Source of the DNA: Carposina sasakii | Taxonomy: Eukaryota > Arthropoda > Insecta > Lepidoptera > Carposinidae | Direction of reading: 5' to 3' | Length of the DNA stretch: 64,000 nt | Assembly (NCBI GenBank): GCA_014607495.2 | Contig: CP053152.1 | Location: 12,879,899 to 12,943,898 of the forward strand | Shown: piece after piece, positions 13,826 through 26,720 of the stretch | How the letters are laid out: each line of letters opens with the position of its first letter | How positions within the stretch are numbered: position 1 is the first letter of the stretch | Notes under the pieces: model-generated | Told to the model about the DNA's origin: nothing | Seen by the model: the letters and a program-made list of their open reading frames with translations, nothing else | Databases searched by the model: none | Program-made: the position numbers and the translations under genes

Positions 13826-15438
13826 AATAGATCACGCGGAGTTGCCTATCTACCATATTATATCTATTGAAATCCTTAACATAAGTAAATTTCAATTTAC
13901 CTCAGATTGATACAGAGATAGAGTGTAGAGAATGTTAAATACCTGAAACAAAAAAAAGGGGTTTGTTAAAGAAACGAAAATAACATAAGTTTGTTACACA
14001 TACGAGTTGTCAGTGATTCTTCTGTCACTGAGTTGAGGTTTTGTAACGTCAACATATAGAGTGCCTTTCACACATAAAAAAAACCACGCACCAGAGTTAG
14101 TAGTCTATGAAACGGATTTTAGTATTAAGCTGCGGAGTTGCAGACCTTGATTCCTTGGACCATAAGGTTGGGTTACCTAAGTTTGGCACTATAGCCGATC
14201 TTATGTAACATTAACTGAAATAGTCTGTGGCAGACTGGCAACCCGATCTTGACTATAATTTATCACGTCAATATCATCCACATTGGCGTGGGCAAACAGG
14301 TTAATTCAATATGAGCTTAAAACATATGTAGGTATAATCTAGACCTACCATATCAACGTTTTTAATACGGATAAAACACGCTCAATTATTTCGTGGACAG
14401 GCTGTTAAATTATCGATAATTCGACCCAGTAATTAGTAATTCTTCAGCATAATATTAGTATAGATTAACTGAAATAGTCTGTAACTGGCGACACTCGCGT
14501 AAACAAATTTATGAGCTTTGTAGGTGTCAATCGTGGACAGGCTGTTAAATTATCGAACATACAATCGAATCGTAATTTGATTATGTCATCGAGTTATATA
14601 ACATACAATTATGTCTAGCATAATATGTTTTGTTCAGTTAAGAAATAAGAATTATTAATTCTTTCCTTAATCAATTTTAATTACAGATTATGGACACCTA
14701 TTATTCTGAGATATTACGAACAATATCTTTTTTTAGTATTTGGCCCAGTTGAAGATACATATTATGGATAATTATTACGTTATTTACAATATTCTGGACG
14801 ATACATGAAGTATCTATTGATAAAAGATTTTGTAATATTTACTGATAAAATTATGTAAAAATTACATTATTGCATATGTATGTAGTCTTTATGAGTCATT
14901 CATAAAATAAGTCCGTGTTTTCACGGCAATTATTGTAATTAAAAAAACCGCATCTAAATTAATAATGTGTCAAAGCCCTAAAGACTTTAGGGCGGAGTAG
15001 TTTTACTCGTAGAAAAGGCCTTTAGACTAGTGTTAGGTTAGTTAGGTACTTTAACCTTCATAGGTTTTTGTAATAGTTCGATGAAATGTTATAAAACTAC
15101 CTAACTAAACGGTCCTTATTTACTATTTATGTCAGTATACATTGTTTTACGTGTTTTATGCGTGGGATAACCATACCCACCGCATTGTAAAGTACACCAA
15201 ACTGAGAACTGCACTTAATTGCAGTTCCTTTTCTTTAGACATCCAAATAATATACTTTAAAATGTTGCCGTCTGTACAAATGTGGGACCATATAAGAATG
15301 CAAATAAAGGGTAAACTGGATCTGCGTGCAATTAAAAATTTCTATATGTGGGAGTCTCTTTAAATAGCTGGCAAAGAAATATTGCACAGGATCGTTAAAC
15401 AAGATTACAATTTGTAAAGAAAAATATCACTACCTACA
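13826..15438. other. AT-rich noncoding DNA with interleaved short direct repeats
   Basis: No gene recognised. Two words occur twice in the same order. ATTAACTGAAATAGTCTGT is at 14210 and 14464. TCGTGGACAGGCTGTTAAAT plus TATCGA is at 14391 and 14531. The spacing differs (about 181 versus 67 bases), so one copy has an insertion or deletion. The remainder is AT-rich. Confidence 0.6.
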
Positions 15439-15800
15439 TACAGAGATGATTTTTGGTCGTCAACATTTCCGAAAACTATGTAATCTCCTCATCATCATGA
15501 TCATTTTTGTCCATGGAAGAATACCTGGGAAGTGTCTGGTTTCCAAAATATTAGGGTCCAAAGTTTAGTAAATAGACTGCGTTTTTCTGCATAAATGCAC
15601 ATTGACGTACGTAGTAAGATTTTTTCACGAGAAATAATTAATATCTGTCTATGAAAAAACTAGCATAAACACTGTGACACTACAAATTTCGCCCGCTCAA
15701 GTAATGTAAAAAAAATATCAAAAAAATTTACATCATTTCTTTATTTGATGTATAGAGTACGTACCCTTCGTTAATGGTGGCGACGAAAAAACATCCTGTA
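15439..15800. mobile_element. MITE with ~20-bp inverted repeats, TA duplication (old copy)
   Basis: The element proper is 15441-15798, flanked by TA. The left end reads CAGAGATGATTTTTGGTCGTC-like; the right end, read in reverse, is CAGGATGTTTTTTCGTCGCC. Internal phrases such as GATCATTTTTGTCCATGGAA are shared with the element at 26324, so the two are probably distant members of one mariner-type MITE family. No coding capacity. Confidence 0.6.
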
Positions 15801-17209
15801 TACAAGCCTCATGTTTTTCATTTTAAAAAGTCAAGTCTATCTAACTGCCAAACAGTTTAGCCAAAATGTAATGTTGCAAATAAAATGTAACTTTACCTAA
15901 CAATTTATTATATTCAGTTTAAGAATAGTTAAGTCCCCTATGTAAACCGATTCATGGTTAATACTAAAAATTATATACAATATTGAAAAAATGGTACAAC
16001 GTAACGTTTACAAGAAAAAGGTAAAGTAGTAACACAAGTGACCTTTATAATAAAAATAGAAGTTGAATCAAGGGCCGATCTAGATCATAATGCATGTCGA
16101 TGCGCCGGGACACGCAACCTGTGATGAATAGCAAAACATACCGCCAGGAGACTTATTTCCTTTACAGCGCAATATGTACCTATTAATTAGGTATCACCTA
16201 CGACTAGAGACTATTTTCATATGTTTTTATCAAATTGTAGGTATACCATAAGGGCTAAATTTCAAAAGAGGATTCAAGGTTTTTTTCATATTAGGTACAA
16301 GTGCACAATGATGTAAGTGTACTTCTGATATAAACACTGTGATATTTCAAATTAGCTTTTTTAAAAATCACCGACTACTTTTTTACGGTTTTGCACGATA
16401 AAAAAATACTTTAGTTCGCAAGGACGATTCTGAAAAAAATTTCATCTTTTTTATATCTCGGCAAGAGATGACTTTTTATTGTGAACCACACTTTACATGT
16501 ATAACATGGATGTAAACGTATACAGGCACCACTACAGATTAAAAACAAACATTTTTACAACACAGGTATGGAAAATAGTTCAACAAGTGACATGGGTATC
16601 GGTTCTCGTTCCATTGTTCTATGCTATATCTCAAGTGAGAGAAGCAACGTAAATCTGTCCCAGTAAAGATCAAGGTCTACCTGATTATTGTGTTCGAGAA
16701 TTAAATTTAAAACAATTGAGCATTGATGTATTTTGTAAATTTCAACTTACTGGCTCGTAAGTGAATTGTATTGTAGGGTGCCAGCTATATATATGTAGCT
16801 ATGATTTTAAAGGCATTTTAGCTGTTTCAAGCTTACTTTAATTGCGTTAATATATAGTAGTACTTTATACCATTAGATAGTTATATCAGGTGGATATTAG
16901 TTTTCTAATAAGGATACAAGCAGTAAAATAAAAAATAAGAGAATTGCAGTCATCGTTATTATTTTGAAGCTGCATTTATTTTCAAAATGGTCGTAAATAA
17001 AGCATAGTTAATTATTACCGTTGTTGAAAGCGAATGGCGCGTCGCAAGCTCCAGATAGAAGGAGATATGGTGCGCGCGCGCAGGTCGCGTGATATGCCAA
17101 CTATGTCCTGTCAGGTCTTTGTGCAATCTCATGATTATGGTTTTTAATTGATTTTTAACAAATAATCCGAAACATGTTTCTTCGAATAAATATTTAAAAA
17201 CTGAGCACG
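15801..17209. other. AT-rich noncoding DNA
   Basis: No gene or clear repeat seen. Several short open frames without domain features. Confidence 0.5.
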
Positions 17210-17415
17210 CCGTAAGGTGACTGTCATAGGGGGATTTTTGCATATACCTAGTCACCACGATTAGCAGATAGTTGATGACTGCAGTGTCGTCGGTGTGAAC
17301 TATATTGTCGACACAGGAGACGCTGCTGCCCATCTCCCGGAAACCCTTAATCGCCTCTAATACAATTTCTACGGGCAGACATGAGGTGGTGCTATTTCAC
17401 TCTACCGACACAATA
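17210..17415 (-). repeat. Old copy of GC-rich retroposon family (same as 39735 and 59913)
   Basis: Shares ordered phrases with the copy at 59913-60174: 'AGGGGGATTTTTGC', 'TAGTCACCACG', 'GAGACGCTGCTGCCCA', 'CTCCCGGAAACCCTTAAT' and 'CTCTACCGACAC'. It is more diverged and has lost the GAA-type tail. Orientation is taken from the tailed copy. A chance open frame on the minus strand (16959-17333) overlaps it and is not a gene. Confidence 0.7.
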
Positions 17416-18365
17416 CATGAAAATAATCTTTAAAGAGTCTATAGCTAGTTGTGTAACTATAGTGTAATATACTCATAGATTGTAAACCTACCAAAGTTGA
17501 AGTAAACGTCCGATAACAAGGTGAGAAATGAGAATCTCAATATTGACTGATCAGCATAAGCTTATATAATATAGCATAAGTTTATAAGTCGTATAAACGG
17601 CCCCGCTAGTAATATTAGGATGGCAGTAGACTGCTATACTATAACAATAAAGTTAATAACTCTATATGAGCATTCATGTATCGTGTAATAAAACATTCAT
17701 TAGACCTATAAAATTTCCTACAATCGCGGTCGGAACTTGGTCCTGTAATTAAATGACAATCACTGTAAATCATTCAACAATAGATTCGGTTGTTCATAAA
17801 TAATAACTCGAGCTTTCACGAGCACGATGTCATCCATCATTAAAGGCAAGTGTGTTCGTGTGACTATTCTTCACTTTCTCTGATAAATTCTGTTACAAAT
17901 TATGTAATTTGTAAAGATAACGCGTGTTGCATCATTTCGTTGTGTCTTTTTGATTGATAGGTCTTGCTTGTCCTTTTTTGATAAGGATTTGCATACTTAC
18001 CAACTATTCCGCTTGGCCTACGTGTCACTGAATAAATATAGATATAGTTCTAACTAAGGTCAAAATCATATCACTATCGCTACGGTTTATTTGTAAAAAG
18101 TCCTTTATGTTTACTACACGCTTCACGGATACACCTGTTCACCAGGGGATACCTCCACTTGCCAGAATTTCATTTGCCATAATGGTCATATTGTTTCTCA
18201 AAATTTCATATGTCATATATAGAATGTGATGACAAATAACGCACAAGCCGCAGCGGCCGGCGAAGTGCCAGAATGCTAATGGCTTTTTAGTGTTTATAGT
18301 GATAAGTAGGTAAGTGTTAGAAATAAATATGTAAAACAATGCGTATGGCATTCGTATTATTATGG
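17416..18365. other. AT-rich noncoding DNA
   Basis: No gene or clear repeat seen. Confidence 0.45.
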
Positions 18366-18497
18366 AATCTAATTTTCGGGCAAACAAAGAGTATGACACA
18401 TAAATATTATGGCAAATAACAAATTCGGGCAAATGAAATTCGGGCAAGCAAAATTCTGGCATATGAGTATTCGTGCATATAATTTTCGGGCAAACAT
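18366..18497. repeat. Short-period repeat of an ATTCGGGCAAATG-like word
   Basis: A word close to AATTCGGGCAAATG recurs at irregular 12-18-base spacing: around 18371, 18422, 18437, 18453 and 18484, with variants having TGG or CGT for CGG. Weaker related words (TTTGCCATAATGG, ATTTCATATGTCAT) continue leftwards to about 18160. It produces a repetitive minus-strand open frame (PEFCLPEFHLPEF) that is not a gene. Confidence 0.65.
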
Positions 18498-19479
18498 TAG
18501 ACACCCTTTCACCAGTTGTCATGTATACTTCTGAAAGGACATTTAGTCTCACTCAAGTGTTTCCGAAAGTGCATAAGCCATCACGATACGCGGCGAAGCG
18601 CGTTTAAAAGCATTTGAATCGTTGCGTACTCCACAGAATTTGATTCCGAGTTGTATCTGTAACACTGAATGTCTCTGGTACTATATATGATAAAAACAGT
18701 ATATATCGTATAAATAAATTGATATTGTAGTGCAAGATGTTTCACAATACTGCATCTAAATACAGCCAGGAAAGGCTGTGTATACGCCATTCTCGGAGAT
18801 AGATCTTCCATCATAATATTTTCTTGGGCCACGGATAGACGGCAGCTTTTACGACGACATTAACTCCCAGTACACAAGTCTTGTGTTACAGTTATAATAT
18901 CCTTTTTCACTTGAAACCTGTTGTTACTTCCTGTAGATTATACCCCAGCTTCCATGTAAGATCTACAATTGGTGGCGCTTGTAACGGAATAAAATGCCTT
19001 TGTAGCACTGTTCCTGTCATGTTACTGTCTGAATACACGCTATTGGTTACTTTATATCGATGTCAAGACGCACGGCGCTGGTTTCCAGTAATAATATATT
19101 TTACATAGTTACCCGGTAAGTACGTAGATATCAACATCGACAAACCAGGTTCAAAAAAGGAGTAACCTAATCAAACATAGCTTATCTACAATATCTTACC
19201 ATTGAAATGTTCACAAGTGAAGTTTTAGATGCAATGCTACATTGTTTTGAAAATATTGCTCTTAGTAAACAGTGTAAAAACATGTAAGTACCCACTTCAG
19301 TGATTTGTCTGCTATGTGCGTGTTGCTATAATAAACCGCTTGTTACCATATCGTGAGTGTAATTATATAATCTATAAACATAACTTATTATAAATACACG
19401 CAGAACGTAAGTACAATACAATTCGATAATCATGTAAGAAGCGGTTGTAAACCTTTTTAATTCTTAATAATTTCGTGAT
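18498..19479. other. AT-rich noncoding DNA
   Basis: No gene or repeat recognised. Confidence 0.45.
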
Positions 19480-19640
19480 TCACGCGACCCAGAGCGCCAT
19501 GTATGAAAGTTCGCAGGCGCCTGAGTGAGCTTAATGGTGTCGGTGTGTGGTCCAATCGGAGGTAATTACCACTTGCCAATGGTCAGAAGTGGCCGGAACC
19601 TCGTGGCCAGTGTCAGGGAGATCACCCCGCTGATTTGGAC
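19480..19640. other. GC-richer patch of unknown nature
   Basis: About 160 bases richer in G+C than its surroundings, running into an open frame of 60 codons at 19635-19817 with no recognisable domain. It could be an exon, a regulatory patch or an old repeat. No splice-site or homology argument decides between these. Confidence 0.2.
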
Positions 19641-22064
19641 AGGCCACACACGACAAGATCGGAATCGTGGCGATTGGAAACTTACCAATTAAACGGACTC
19701 GACGAAAACTGTGATTTATGGATAGTACCTCGTTATGGTGACTTTAATGAGTTACTATTAAATGTAATGCAAGGAAATTTGCAAAATGCCCTGTCGATAC
19801 CTGATTTACATGATTAATTATGTCATATATTGGTAAATACTTATTTATGAATGGATAATTTTTGTTGAAAATATTTTTTATTTATAATTCATAGCATAGG
19901 TTAATGGTGCAAGAATATCTTATACATATACAAGAAAGGTTATTTTTCAGAGAGATGACCCAAATGCCTTTTACCATCCTGGCATAAAATTGAATTGGAC
20001 CGCAGCCAGGGGAGAAGGAGGCTTTGGCACATGCGCTGAAACGACGCACGATGCAGCTGATCTAATAAACCTGTATTCCTAGGAAATAAACTAGGTAACT
20101 CATCTTTAGAATGTAATTTGTGAAGTAGATATTTTAACCATGTCTTTAAATGCCTTATTGTCAATGTTTCTTCAACAAAAACAATACTTCTACTTATCTA
20201 AAAGGGGCTGCAGGTATATTGTGAGTTGATTCTTAGGACACATAATTTAATTATAAAAAATAAATATTTCCTTTGTCGGCAATTTAACTGTGGCTGGTAG
20301 TTTGGTATGTAAAGTAGGTAATGTGAGTAAAGTGCTATATTTTAAATACTCTTTCGCTGCGCATTCTCTTTGTCAGAGCAATCCTTATCTATCACACATT
20401 AATGATCTTTACTGTGGAGATTACTGGAGATATATCGCTGTATTTTCTATCTACGGTTTTGTGATCTTACTAACTCGATGTAAACGTGTAGCCGACCATA
20501 ATTTCATTTCGACACTATAATTACGTTGGCTTTTGTTTCGAAATCATTCTAAATATTTAATTGCAAAATAATAAGGCGTTGCGTGTCCAAAGGGCGATTT
20601 CGCATCGACTTCGACCGCGTCGACCAGCTAAACATGAACTCTTGTTTTCAAACAATAGCTTTCTAAAAAGTATTTATGTACTTTATTGTACCTACTCGTC
20701 GAAGTAAAATCTTTACTAACTAACTATTAATATATAATAAACTAACATTTACTTCTTTCTTTATATTGTGCATTTCACGGAGGAAGAAACGTTTAAAACT
20801 TCAACATTAGAAAAATGTTATTGAAATCTGATCTTCTTGAATCTTACAGAGTTCGTAAACTATTTGGACTTCATCCAACTTATACGTTGAGATATTGAAT
20901 GAACTGAAGATATATTATGAAAAATTACTAGCGTAAATAACTGCTTCGGGAAATTACATGTATTTTGTGTGGTTCAGATTGCCGGTAATAAATACGTATG
21001 CCTTTCTTACTAACCAATATATGTATCAGTGTAATAAAAAGTTTGTTCTATTCTTAAAAAAAAAATTTTTTTTGATTCATAAAAAAATTCAAATTGTAAC
21101 AATAGCAAAGCTATTTCAATTTACTTTTATAAGGTCTTATATTGTTTTGTATGTGTTACATTTTTCTAAGGGCGACTCTATCGAAAGGTCTAGCTATATC
21201 GGTCACAGTGTAAGTAGATTATACTCTAAAAAGTAAGAGTTAACATCAGTCGTGATTGTATATAATTATTACAATTAAATAATGACAAGAGAAAAAAGTT
21301 TCGAAGCCTAGTCCTTTTTCTCTTTTGTCATGTGGCCTATTTTATATAAAAAATATATAAATCTGACAATATTATGCCTCCTAAACTTCGTACACGGCTT
21401 AACGCAATATATATTTGCCCTTTAGTTAAATTTTACTTTGGTAAGCTCGAGTTTTGGGAGGAAGTCGGTTTTTCGTTTTAAAAAAATTATTCTATAGTAT
21501 GTAACTTTACTAATACTCCAATATTGGTTCATTTCGTAGTAGCAGTATTTTAGTTAGCAGCCGTTAGCGGTATATGCAGAGGCAGTGAGGTTATGTTTTG
21601 CCAATTATTGACGCATTCTGTAGAAATTATTAAATTTGAATTTGGTATTCGAAACCATAGTTTGAAACTGCGTTATTTATTGAGATGGAAGAATTATGCA
21701 CACAATTTAAGACTTTAATGACAAGCAAACTCGCGGACAAAGTCACCGCCACAACTAGTTTTCTTAATAAAGCTAAAAGCAATCAATTCTTACATAATTT
21801 AAGTTTCCACTTTCGTCGAACAGTAATTGTGTACTTAGAACTTTATCACGCTGTAAACATCAAAAAGGCAATACGAATAAAGAGGATATTTTATGTAAAT
21901 ATGCTGAGTGATGCAGAAAGCGTCATGAAAGTATATGAGGTGATAATAAACAAGAAATAATAGGGCTCTTAAAGGTTGGTATAAGTACACATGGACATTA
22001 AAGGACACTCTAGGATTAGTGGTCAATAACCTGGCTATACATATATAGGTCTATGGGATGGTTT
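19641..22064. other. AT-rich noncoding DNA
   Basis: No gene recognised. An imperfect inverted repeat at about 21282-21332 (TGACAAGAGAAAAAAG-type arms, about 17-base loop) is AT-rich and unremarkable. Open frames such as 20958-21236 and 21685-21960 lack domain features. Confidence 0.45.
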
Positions 22065-22115
22065 ATTCCCGTTCGCCCCACCAGGCTTCGTCCCACCAGT
22101 GGGACGAACGGGAAT
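22065..22115. repeat. Short hairpin, 17-bp arms with one mismatch
   Basis: ATTCCCGTTCGCCCCAC on the left pairs with GTGGGACGAACGGGAAT on the right around a 17-base loop that itself contains part of the arm word (GTCCCACC). This looks like a decayed end of an inverted-repeat element. No function is assigned. Confidence 0.7.
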
Positions 22116-22249
22116 TTCATACAATGTGTATAAAATTTACTTTATATTTTCGTTCGTCACACTGATCTCACTTTTCAACTTGTTACCTTCCTAACTCGTC
22201 ATTTTCCCAACTCCATTAACGACCAGTGAGAATCTATGAATTATACGAA
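22116..22249. other. AT-rich spacer
   Basis: Nothing recognised. Confidence 0.4.
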
Positions 22250-22292
22250 TTTTCCACGGGAACATAAACGCGGACGAAGTCGTGAGCGTTTG
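22250..22292 (+). mobile_element. Helitron-like 3' end fragment
   Basis: Reads CCACGGGAAC, then a GCGGACGAAGTCGTGAGCG hairpin-like word, then GCCAGT followed by AAT. This is the layout of the lepidopteran Helitron-like 3' terminus with the usual CTAGT changed. Only the terminal ~40 bases are recognisable. Confidence 0.4.
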
Positions 22293-22477
22293 CCAGTAAT
22301 GCATATAAAATATACACAAAGGTTTCCAAAAATTAGACGTTCTCTAATAATCTTAAACTAAAGTACTACCCGATAACACAACAGTTAGTACACAAAATTA
22401 ATCCAATAACAGTATGTTCAATAACAAACATGTAACACTTTTAAGACAATCAACAAAAAATTTCACAATACCACGCT

Positions 22478-22690
22478 GAGCGTAAGACGTGGCCCACGCG
22501 AGCTTACGACAACTGTGGTCGTGCGCACGGCTACCGGGTTCGACTCCCGGCGGGGTCGCATTGTTCCAGTTGTACCAGACATGTCTGTCAGCCGTGTTCC
22601 AGATGTGGGGTACCAGATTTGGTACATGATGGATAGCCGTATAGCTTCCGAAGTCTTGTATTGAGGTGGGCTAAAATTTTATTGTCAAAG
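22478..22690 (+). mobile_element. tRNA-derived SINE-like sequence
   Basis: Contains a good Pol III B box, GGTTCGACTCC, at 22537-22547 inside a closed T-arm-like stem (CCGGG/CCCGG), with a GC-rich head upstream. The sequence after the B box is not tRNA-like, and no acceptor stem closes the structure. It is best read as a SINE or tRNA-related remnant, not a working tRNA. The right limit is approximate. Confidence 0.5.
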
Positions 22691-22820
22691 TTATCATCGC
22701 TAGGCAAATATTAAACTAATATTATTACTCTGATAAGTAATATAATAATATGAAAAGCTTCATAATCTCTATGACAATTAGTAAAGGAATTCTCAAATAT
22801 AATAGGTATAAATAAATATA

Positions 22821-22880
22821 ATATCTCACTCGGGTATTTTTTTTTTCATTTCTTTATTCATAATTTTTATAATATATAAT
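22821..22880 (+). mobile_element. SINE 3' end fragment (same family as 54930 and 55386)
   Basis: Begins with CTCACTCGGGT, continues with a T-rich run and then CATTTCTTTATTCATAATTTT. This matches the 3' part of the tRNA-derived SINE at 55386-55490. The tRNA-related head is missing, as in a 5'-truncated retroposon. Confidence 0.6.
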
Positions 22881-25075
22881 AGGTACTTAAAAACAACCAA
22901 GGAAATGTATCTTTTCTAACATTGAAGTTCCCATTTCGATACATAAAGAAATCTCATATGTAAAAATATAGTTATCGTATAGTTCCATGACCTACTTTCA
23001 TTTATCTTGTAGAGGTGCAAGTATTAAAATTCAAAACAACTTTATTTGCTACAGGCACTAAACAAAATACTTACGAGTATAATAAGTATCGTGATTATGT
23101 CATATTACTTGACATAAATTTTGAGTCACTTGATATTTAGGAACTAAATGCAATTGTTATGTTGTTATTTAATAGTATTAGACCTCCCACACTACCTATC
23201 GAGCTAGTTAGTCTGATCGACAGGTTTGTGTACCAATGTTTGATACCATCGACGACGTATACTTAGACCCCGATCAGACGTGTGACAAACTTACTGCAAT
23301 TGGCTTACATTGCACGTGAAGTCGTTGCTTGGCTTGTGGTAGAGGTTGGAGAAGACAAGCTAAGTAAGGTTGAAGATCAGAAGCTCTAGCCGTCTAGCAA
23401 GTTCGATTATAAGGGCTATTTGAGCATATTATGGTGTGGGATTTTATCTTTTACAGTGCCAAATTTTGTAGTGCATATTATTTTATAGCGTCAAAGTTTC
23501 AAAAATTTTGTAGCGGGTGATTACACCGATGTGACGATATAAATACTCGTACTTATGGGCCTCATAGAGTAACACAACAAACATTGGGTCGAAACAAAAA
23601 AAATAACAACGACCAAGTCAAATCACTACGTGCGATACCCACAAGAGCATAGTGTGGACGTGGCTTAAGTTATCGAATGTTTCGCAAATCGAAATGACTT
23701 ATCGATTTATCGCGGAGACACAATTTGTATTTCCGCGTGGTTTTGTATTGTATCCAGTGATTGTATCCCTGAAAATTGCACCATGTATTGCAACAGTTCG
23801 GATTGGCTGTCAAAACCAAATTGATTTTACCACCATACAGTAATGCTATATTTTACTATTACCCATAAACTATTCTGTCATAATCGACTCTTAATAGAAC
23901 ATAACTTTTGAAGTTCGAGATCCGTATAGAATATATAAAACTTAACCATAAAACTACTTACAATAAAATATAGTGGACTTTAAGATAAATTAGATAAGCA
24001 CAATTTTCAACTAGTTTTGGCTTATCTGCTCTTTTAGTTCTAACATTTCACATTTCTTTGAGAGATAAGCTCGCCTTTGTGCTATATCAATAATTTAACA
24101 TCAGTGTTAATTATTTCATGTTTACATACAATTAAGAATAATAAAGAGGTACATACTATAAAAGTTAATTAATCATATACCTACTTATTGTTGCCTTACT
24201 ATTCGAATGGAAGATACTGGTAAAAAGTGAATAGATCGAATTCATATTTTGTAGCAATAATAAAAACCTATGTAGCTGCCGGAAATTACAAAATTCTTAA
24301 TATTGCAAAATTGAGAAAGTGTAAACTATAAAGAGAGTTATTTTATTAGTTTACGATCACATTTATATTAATGTTACGTAACCTAACATGCTATTCGTTC
24401 TGTAGTACATACTTCCAGCAATATTATATTCATTGCCATATTCTGCCAAAAAGTTTATATTGTATTGAAATAATTTGAGTAAATTTCAGCGTAAATCATA
24501 AACATAAATTGAATACAAACACCAGTTTTGAACCACGATCATCCGTCAACAGCGAGACTGCATGTGTACCAATCTCGATTAAGACGTCGCATTCGATCGC
24601 GGAACTCGAATGAAAACAATAAAGATCGAGATAAATGTCTCGATTAAAATAATCGCGGTGACCTTTGTCTGGGGCCGATCCGTCATCGGAATATCTCTAT
24701 ATTCATAGGGCATTGTAAAAATGACGTACGTCAAAAACCTTATATGGCGTCGGTCGGCGAAATTGTGACAATGACAGAAAATGACAGAAAAATTGTTGCT
24801 GCTCTTGCGCACACGAACGTACCCCATTGTTTGCTGAGAGAGATGTATCGAGGATGATTTCACTTAATTCTGATGTTACAGAATGAATGGGTTTGACGTA
24901 TGAATTATAGTACATGCTACAAGAGAGATTTATGCAATTATAATGCGTCCGCTGTTTCAAAATGTAGCTTATGTTAACATAACTCCTCTGTGGCTCGAAC
25001 TCTGATTACATGTTTGTGTTTAGCTTAACATAAATATATACACAACCAAAATGGGATAGCTAGAACTACAGGATT
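22881..25075. other. AT-rich noncoding DNA
   Basis: No gene recognised. A somewhat GC-richer stretch at 24537-24790 has repeated CTCGATTAA and GATCG words and could be conserved noncoding DNA; its open frames carry no domains. Confidence 0.45.
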
Positions 25076-25205
25076 ATAAAGATTCTACAGCCTAGCTAGC
25101 ATAGTGGGGTCAGAAAAGTCACAAGTTGCTAGCTCATCACCTGAGAGTACGCCCCCGATTTTATTAGTCGACTTTTACACATGCACGGAAGATATGCAGC
25201 TGATG
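25076..25205 (-). repeat. Old copy of a dispersed retroposon (related to 63700)
   Basis: On the minus strand it reads AAAGTCGACTAATAAA, then CTCAGGTGATGAGCTAGCAA, then CTTGTGACTTT. The same order of words occurs on the plus strand at 63700-63880. That layout (GATGGGCTAGCAACCTGTCACT-like core) also resembles the core of the family at 38601 and 50384. Ends are not defined. Confidence 0.5.
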
Positions 25206-26321
25206 TATTCTAGTGAACCACCACATCAGCACTGAAATATGATTTAAAAGTGAAAAATCATAAATGGGAAATTCCGGCTCCAAAAGATAAATATCAGTAT
25301 ACCTAAACAACACTATTTGATTCTAATAAAAACATTTTTATTTCTTAGTTTTTTTCTCATGAGGGGACTGCAATAAGGAAGGGAACAGGTTCTTTTTTAG
25401 GATTAAGGAAGTGACGTCACGAAGGCTTTACTCGTAGGAGGTTGAAGCCTACGTAGATATCCTGTGACTCATTGATTTTCCAATTGATAGAGTTTTACAA
25501 ATAATTGTAGAGCTGAAATAATTAACAGTCACTATAGCTTTTGCACACAACTTTATCTACTCCCGTGGGCTTATGTCAGTGTAAGGTGGATGCAGTAGTT
25601 TATCATTTTCTAACATCTATAAACAGGGTAATTTGGTCGTTAATGGTAGGTTTTTAAAGTCCGCATTTGCACCTATCACCGTTTCATCCATTCATCCACA
25701 AATCGACACATCTGCGAAAGCGAAATCTGTGGACGCATATTATTCATTCCTTACGAGATATATGGCTTAATATGCACCAATTTATTTTGGATTTCGTCGC
25801 CAGAAGGAATGCATGTGTCCGTCGGCCTCTCTTTATGACCATTAGGGTATCTACATCCGCTACTAGGTACTACAAGATATTACAATTTATAATTATTTTT
25901 TATTATACACATAACTTCTTTTTCAAGATGACAGATACAGTTCAGAAATTAGGTAAGAGATCAGTATTAATTCAAAAAACTCTATAATGGCATGAACGTA
26001 AATGTAAATTGTTTCCTTTCTCTCTCACAATTTAACAAAAAGAAGAGTGACTGCGCATTTAATTAAATTATTAAATATTGTAAAATTTATATAGAAAACT
26101 ATAAGGAACTAATACGAAGATTGTTAGCATTATTTTATATTGTCCATCAAGATTACATATTGTGTTAATAATAGCTCTATAGTTTTACAATATGGCGTTC
26201 TTTACAGGCACATAAATAGTGTTGATACTTACACTTTCTACGCAGTGCATAAATTGTGTGTGTGACAAGAGCAGATAAAGCAGGTTCTTGGAGTGTGGGA
26301 CGTCACGGCATAGATGTAGTA
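25206..26321. other. AT-rich noncoding DNA
   Basis: No gene recognised. The open frame at 25667-25987 has no domain features. Confidence 0.45.
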
Positions 26322-26720
26322 TACAGGTTGTAAAAAGACAACGATGTTTTTTTAATACCTCGTATTCTTTGTTAGGGTACGATCATTTTCTTCTATGGAA
26401 CCAACCCTGGGAAACGACAAAAAAATTATGAAAAAATACTGTCATTGTATTGCAAGCAATGTATTCGTTTGATGCTCAAAGTACAAATGTACCTACAAAA
26501 CTAAGATTATAACATTTTGACATGGTATCTTGGAAAAGAATGTTTGTTAACCGATTTCAGATGGATTTATGTAAAAAAATTATAATATTGATGTAACTTT
26601 GGACCTCAATATCTTGGAAACCTGTGGTTTCCTAGGGGTGCTTCCATAGAAAAAAATTATCGTGATGTTACAAAGAATACGAGGTATTAAAAGAACAAAG
26701 TTGTCTTTTTACACCCAGTA
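26322..26720. mobile_element. MITE with ~100-bp terminal inverted repeats, TA duplication
   Basis: The element proper is 26324-26718, flanked by TA. The left arm starts CAGGTTGTAAAAAGACAAC; the right end read in reverse starts CTGGGTGTAAAAAGACAAC. The arms share TTAATACCTCGTATTCTTTG and the region around TTCTATGGAA and GGAAAC, so similarity runs about 100 bases. The centre is AT-rich with no transposase. TA duplication and terminal sequence point to a mariner-type non-autonomous element. Confidence 0.8.

Noticed and set aside
16959..17333. 124-codon minus-strand open frame
   Set aside because: Its start lies inside the retroposon copy at 17210-17415 and the remainder has no domains.
18139..18552. 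137-codon minus-strand open frame with PEF repeats
   Set aside because: The repetition comes from the short DNA word array at 18366-18497; the rest has no protein features.
21282..21332. Possible microRNA hairpin
   Set aside because: Arms are simple AAGAGAAAAA sequence with mismatches; nothing distinguishes it from low-complexity pairing.
22478..22560. Functional tRNA gene
   Set aside because: Good B box but no acceptor stem or standard anticodon arm.
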